Program-made: the position numbers and the translations under genes
In this document: piece after piece, positions 60,674 to 64,000 of the stretch
How positions within the stretch are numbered: position 1 is the first letter of the stretch
Layout: each line of letters starts with the position of its first letter
Source of the DNA: Isochrysis galbana
Lineage: Eukaryota; Haptophyta; Isochrysidales; Isochrysidaceae
Direction of reading: 5' to 3'
Assembly: GCA_018136815.1 (NCBI GenBank)
Contig: CM030931.1
Coordinates: 8,482,557-8,546,556 of the forward strand
DNA: 64,000 nucleotides
Notes under the pieces: model-generated
What the model saw: only the letters and a program-made list of their open reading frames with translations
Databases searched by the model: none
What the model was told of the DNA's origin: nothing

Positions 60674-62096
60674 GGCGGTGGGGCTTGGTTCGACTCCACT
60701 CCAGCCATTTCCGCTTTGATGGAAGGAAACGTGGCCAAGGCAACATTCCATTTCCGTTGACATGGTTGCATGGGTCGTGCATGTCGCAATCTTGGCAAGA
60801 CCGGTAACGTCAAAGCGCCTCAGGGTCGCGTGTCCCACCCACTCGCAGCCGTCAATGGTGGCGTCGCCTGACTTCAAGTGGTTGCTACACGTCACTCAGT
60901 TGTAACTACCAAAATAGGGAACCTCGTACCTCAGCTTGCATACTTTCAACTTTAAAAGATGAGCATCAGAGTCGCGAGACTCGTCGCCATATGAAATGCT
61001 TCGATTTGCGAGTTGCGACTTTACTTAAGCCCACAAACGTGATGGCAATAAACTTGTGTGAAACATTGGCGAATATATGAGGGGGGGGGGCGTATTTGGC
61101 TATACGGGCGACAACGAGCAAACTTGGGTTGTGAGTACGTGATTGGACCGCAATGGAATGAGGTCGAAACCTCGTGTTCGGTTTTTTTTGATCGATACCG
61201 CGAGAACCGCTGCGCTGTGAGGCGCTCTGGCAAGATCTTGGGCTTTTCTGCTCGTTGCAGCATAGAGAGCTACGACGTGGCCCATCCTGAGGCTGGCAGG
61301 TGGCTCCCCCTGAAGGTTTTTTATTGGGCCTCGCGCCACGGGAGATAGAGAGAGCAAATTAAACCTATTTGCGAGGCGCCTGGGAGGAAAAAAGGTGGGG
61401 AAACTTCCCTTCTCTTCGAGAGAAAGAGAGAGGGCGCTCCACAACCCAAGATCCCATGCATCCAAGCGAAGCTTTTGACTGCGAGAACGAGAGAAAGCAG
61501 AGAATTATAACGATAAATGCCGAACGACGAAGAGAAGAGAGAAGAGCGAAGCCTAGCACGAGTGTCGATTCGCGAATGTGACACTCCCAGAGGGCCAGCC
61601 AGACAGCAGCTCAGGGGCAGTGGAGGCTGGGGCTCAGCCCTTGGCCTCTCCTGCCTCTCCAGCACGTGCCTCGCTGGCCATGGGTGCCCACCACAGTCCC
61701 CTGTCTGCCTAGTGCTAGTGACCAGGAGGGAGGGGAAGGCCAGTACGAGTGCAGGCCCATGCGGGCCTGGGAGTGCGATTCCCGACCCGCGCGCACTGAG
61801 GGTCTGGGGGTTGAATGCTCAGCCCATGCCAGGAGGCAGGGCATGAGAGTGACAGGCGGCCCCCGCGGAGGAAAGTTATTTCCCGGTGAGGGGGGCGCAA
61901 AGCGCCACCATTGTCCCCTATTATAACAATAGGTTGAATCTCCTACGACCTACGATAAACTATGCGCAATTTATCTTACCCAATTAGAAGATGCTCGAGC
62001 GATGAAGATTAGGGCCGCTGAAGATGTGACGATCAGGTCCCCTAGTTCAATCGGAGACGAGCACGTCGAAGTCAACGTCACAACCCTCCCAAACCG
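60674..62096. other. Intergenic region with a LINE-related patch
   Basis: No gene. 61590-61850 resembles the GC-rich LINE 5' region and family C (GGCAGTGGAGGCTGGGGCTCAGCCC, CCTCTCCTGCCTCTCCAG, GGGCCTGGGAGTGCGA) in reverse order relative to 42290-42370. Upstream, 61040-61100 has a G10 run. Confidence 0.4.
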
Positions 62097-62864
62097 TCAG
62101 TCCACACGATAATTGAGCGTTCGCTCGGGATAAACCTCCTCATTAGTCATGGGCCTCGTATGCCTCAAGGTCATTTGTATCCAGAGAAGTCGGTGGTTCT
62201 CGGGCTGGCGGCCAAGTGTGAACTCGCCATCCAATATGTCGCCGGCGAGGGCTAATTGAGGCGGGTGGAGTAGAAGCACCTAAAATGAGAAGATGGTGTT
62301 GGGTATCAAATATAAGGCACCACTATCGCAGCGGATGTGGGCATGTAAAAGAGGACGTCTTCCCCGTAAGTGCACGATCAGTCCGTTATCCATGAAGCCG
62401 CATGTTGCACTCGTGCTTTCATGGGATGCAAATCTCAGGAACGGCAAGTGTTAGATGGGATAGTAGGCAGGGCACGACTTCCTAAAGCGCAGGTATGTTC
62501 AACATGGCTCCCGTTGTGAACAAGAGAGTTCTGGGTGTACCTGCTGTCCCCAGTGGGTGTCGCTCGGTGGCTCCGTCGACAACGTGATTTGGGTTGTCAC
62601 GGGTGCCGTTGCTGAGCCGAGGAAGGCCGTTTTGAACCACGAGCCAAAGCCGGACACTTCAGAGTCAGTGTGGATCTCGAGGACAAATGGCGTGGTGAAT
62701 GTCGCCACGTCGCTCTGGGTAACTGTGTCAACTTTGAAGTGGAGCAACCTCGCTGACGAGCCGATGACTTCTGCTGGATCTATTTGTTGCCACAAACACG
62801 AATGAAGCCAGTAATCGCGGTGTTCCTTTTCCCAGTCTGTGTCTAGACACTCCATCTCCAGATG
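62097..62864 (-). CDS. Type I protein arginine methyltransferase, C-terminal part (exons beyond 62864-62541, then 62279-62097)
   Basis: The exon left of the gap reads DTDWEKEHRDYWLHSCLWQQ, VDTVTQSDVATFTTPFVLEI and TLSTEPPSDTHWGQQ. A 261-bp intron (GTACAC...CATTTTAG, phase 0) joins this to VLLLHPPQLALAGDILDGEF, TLGRQPENHRLLWIQMTLRH and ...NYRVD-stop. THW(K/G)Q, a GDILxGxFxLxxxxENxRxL-type beta barrel strand and a YRxD/YRMR end are the signature of the PRMT1/3/6/8 barrel. The SAM-binding domain and double-E loop must be in or beyond the gap. It would transfer methyl groups from SAM to arginines in histones or RNA-binding proteins. Confidence 0.8.
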
Positions 62865-62964
62865 NNNNNNNNNNNNNNNNNNNNNNNNNNNNNNNNNNNN
62901 NNNNNNNNNNNNNNNNNNNNNNNNNNNNNNNNNNNNNNNNNNNNNNNNNNNNNNNNNNNNNNNN
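62865..62964. other. Assembly gap, 100 N
   Basis: Exactly 100 N. It hides the 5' part of the minus-strand PRMT gene and of the plus-strand C2 protein gene, which would be divergent here unless the join is wrong. Confidence 1.
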
Positions 62965-64000
62965 TCCACGATGACACCGCTGTCAACGAGATCTGGGTGG
63001 AGGTAGAGCTGCCTGAGCTCAGTGGGTCCTCCGGCAAGGCACGCACCAATGCTCTTCCGAAGAGCACACATCCATGCGATTTCAAGCACACTCACTTACT
63101 CGAATTACAGCCGGGTTCTGCCGCCGCTGAAGCGATGACACGAGCCATCTCTTCCCTTGGTGGGCACGACGCGGACGTTCTGTTCATGCTCAAGGGTCGC
63201 GGCTCCGCCAGCACAAAGCCACGTGACCTCGGACAGGGGGTGATCAACCTCGCCACAATGCTGCGAGATGGCCGCGACCTAGTGCAAAAACCGCTTCGGC
63301 TGACGACAAAGGGTGGGGACGAACCTATCGAGCTCACCGTCACCCTGCTCGCCGTCGAGGCCCTGCGAAGGTTGCGTGCGCCCCATGCGTCGGTTGACGC
63401 CGTGCGTATAGACATAGGCAAGCTGACCCTCGTGAAGCCTCTGCTTGGCGATCGCTCCATCGACGAACTTTGGGCCGATGTCGAGTGGGTCGACGGGGCC
63501 AAGGTGCTCGAGACGAAGCGACTCCGCGCCGCCGATGCCGCCCCATCACTCTTTTTCGAGTTCTCGGGCCAAGTGGCCGTAGAAGAGGGCTCGCAAGCGC
63601 AAATCCTCCTCGGCGAAGCGCTGAGCTCCTCGGACGAGCAGAAGTCGGACCTTTACTTCAATCTCAACACCAACGATGCCCAGCGGCGTGGCGGGTCGGA
63701 TCGAGAGGTGGCCCAGGCCTACGTGAATCTTCACGAGCTATTGCGATCCGGTCAGGACATCGTTAAGAAGCCAATCGATCTGATCACCGAGGCGGGCGTG
63801 CCTGTCGGTACGCTCGAGGTGAGCGTCGCCGCCTTGCCAGTACTCAAGCGCTCGATGGCGCCGCGTTCGAGTGCTATACTGAAGGTGGAGATCGGCACGC
63901 TCCAGTTGAGCCCAACGATTGTGCGGGACGCGACTGTCACTGAGCTATGGGTCGAGGTCGATCTACCAGGCGATGATCTTGCGACGGCCGAGCAACAGAC
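62965..64000 (+). CDS. RPGRIP1-like protein with repeated C2 domains (partial at both ends)
   Basis: Open from the gap to the window end (345 codons, first full codon at 62967). Repeats of about 165 residues alternate: an opening (VDAVRIDIGKLTLVKPLLGD, then SIDELWADVEWVDG), a core (FFEFSGQVAVEEGSQAQILL, then SDLYFNLNTND) and a close (AQAYVNLHELLRSGQDIVKK, then GTLEVSVAALPVLK). The opening recurs as LKVEIGTLQLSPTIVRD with VTELWVEVDLP and, after the gap, as VNEIWVEVELPEL. This is the order of the C-terminal C2 domain of RPGRIP1/RPGRIP1L (GYAxLxLxxIL..G.DI....(I)D; GxLxVxxxAxxAL), which scaffolds the ciliary transition zone. At least two and a half copies in tandem are seen here, more than the single C-terminal copy in animals. 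Confidence 0.78.

Noticed and set aside
60685-60700. B-box-like GGTTCGACTCC after the helicase gene
   Set aside because: The upstream 50 bases are helicase coding sequence and lack an A box or paired arms.

Overview
The window is nuclear DNA from a GC-rich unicellular eukaryote, most likely a flagellated alga with a complex (secondary, red-type) plastid; a haptophyte is my best guess. The evidence is short GT-AG spliceosomal introns (63-261 bp), a reductase whose leader looks like a signal peptide followed by a transit peptide, a protein with repeated RPGRIP1-type C2 domains (ciliary transition zone), a Golgi-type sulfotransferase, and housekeeping genes found only in eukaryotes. Two runs of exactly 100 N (39765-39864 and 62865-62964) are scaffold gaps.

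Host genes, left to right: FSH1-type serine hydrolase (partial, -), SSRP1/Pob3-like FACT subunit (+), plastid FNR-like oxidoreductase (-), sulfotransferase (+, 2 exons), NOP9 (-, 2 exons), NSE4 (+, 2 exons), a leucine-rich-repeat protein (-, probably 2 exons), an unrecognised 814-residue protein (+), LAMTOR2 (+, 4 exons), a cytochrome b561-type fragment (-), an acidic repeat protein running into the first gap (+), a tandem MBD-like protein running into the same gap (-), DusA-type tRNA dihydrouridine synthase (-, 2 exons), HINT3-type HIT protein (+), a type II membrane protein with an Ig-like and a PC-esterase-like region (-, 2 exons), exosome subunit RRP45 (+), DEAD-box helicase (+), and a PRMT C-terminus (-) and an RPGRIP1-like C2 protein (+), both of whose 5' ends lie in the second gap. 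There is no operon-like logic; these are independent nuclear genes. Exon joins were deduced by reading frame plus similarity to the known families.

The rest is dense in mobile DNA. A LINE (non-LTR) group is represented by at least nine copies, none with a reverse transcriptase domain. Several copies join a 5' end directly to a 3' end. One (1824-4598) has a 15-19 bp target duplication and carries a nested hAT element; another sits between (TC)n tracts. Two hAT-type elements (2993-4284 and 34085-34975) have exact 8-bp target duplications and keep relics of the transposase C-terminus; a third hAT relic lies at 49.1-49.6 kb. A Stowaway/mariner-like MITE lies at 27027-27636. LTR-element relics are a retropepsin fragment (12.2 kb) and a chromodomain (57.6 kb).

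The most unusual stretch is 12.65-14.57 kb, with a related array at 37.55-38.14 kb: an A+T-richer island of small unrecognised genes separated by a recurring cassette (GC palindrome, then a TATAAATAGCCA box). It looks like an endogenous virus-like or other compact mobile element that I cannot name.
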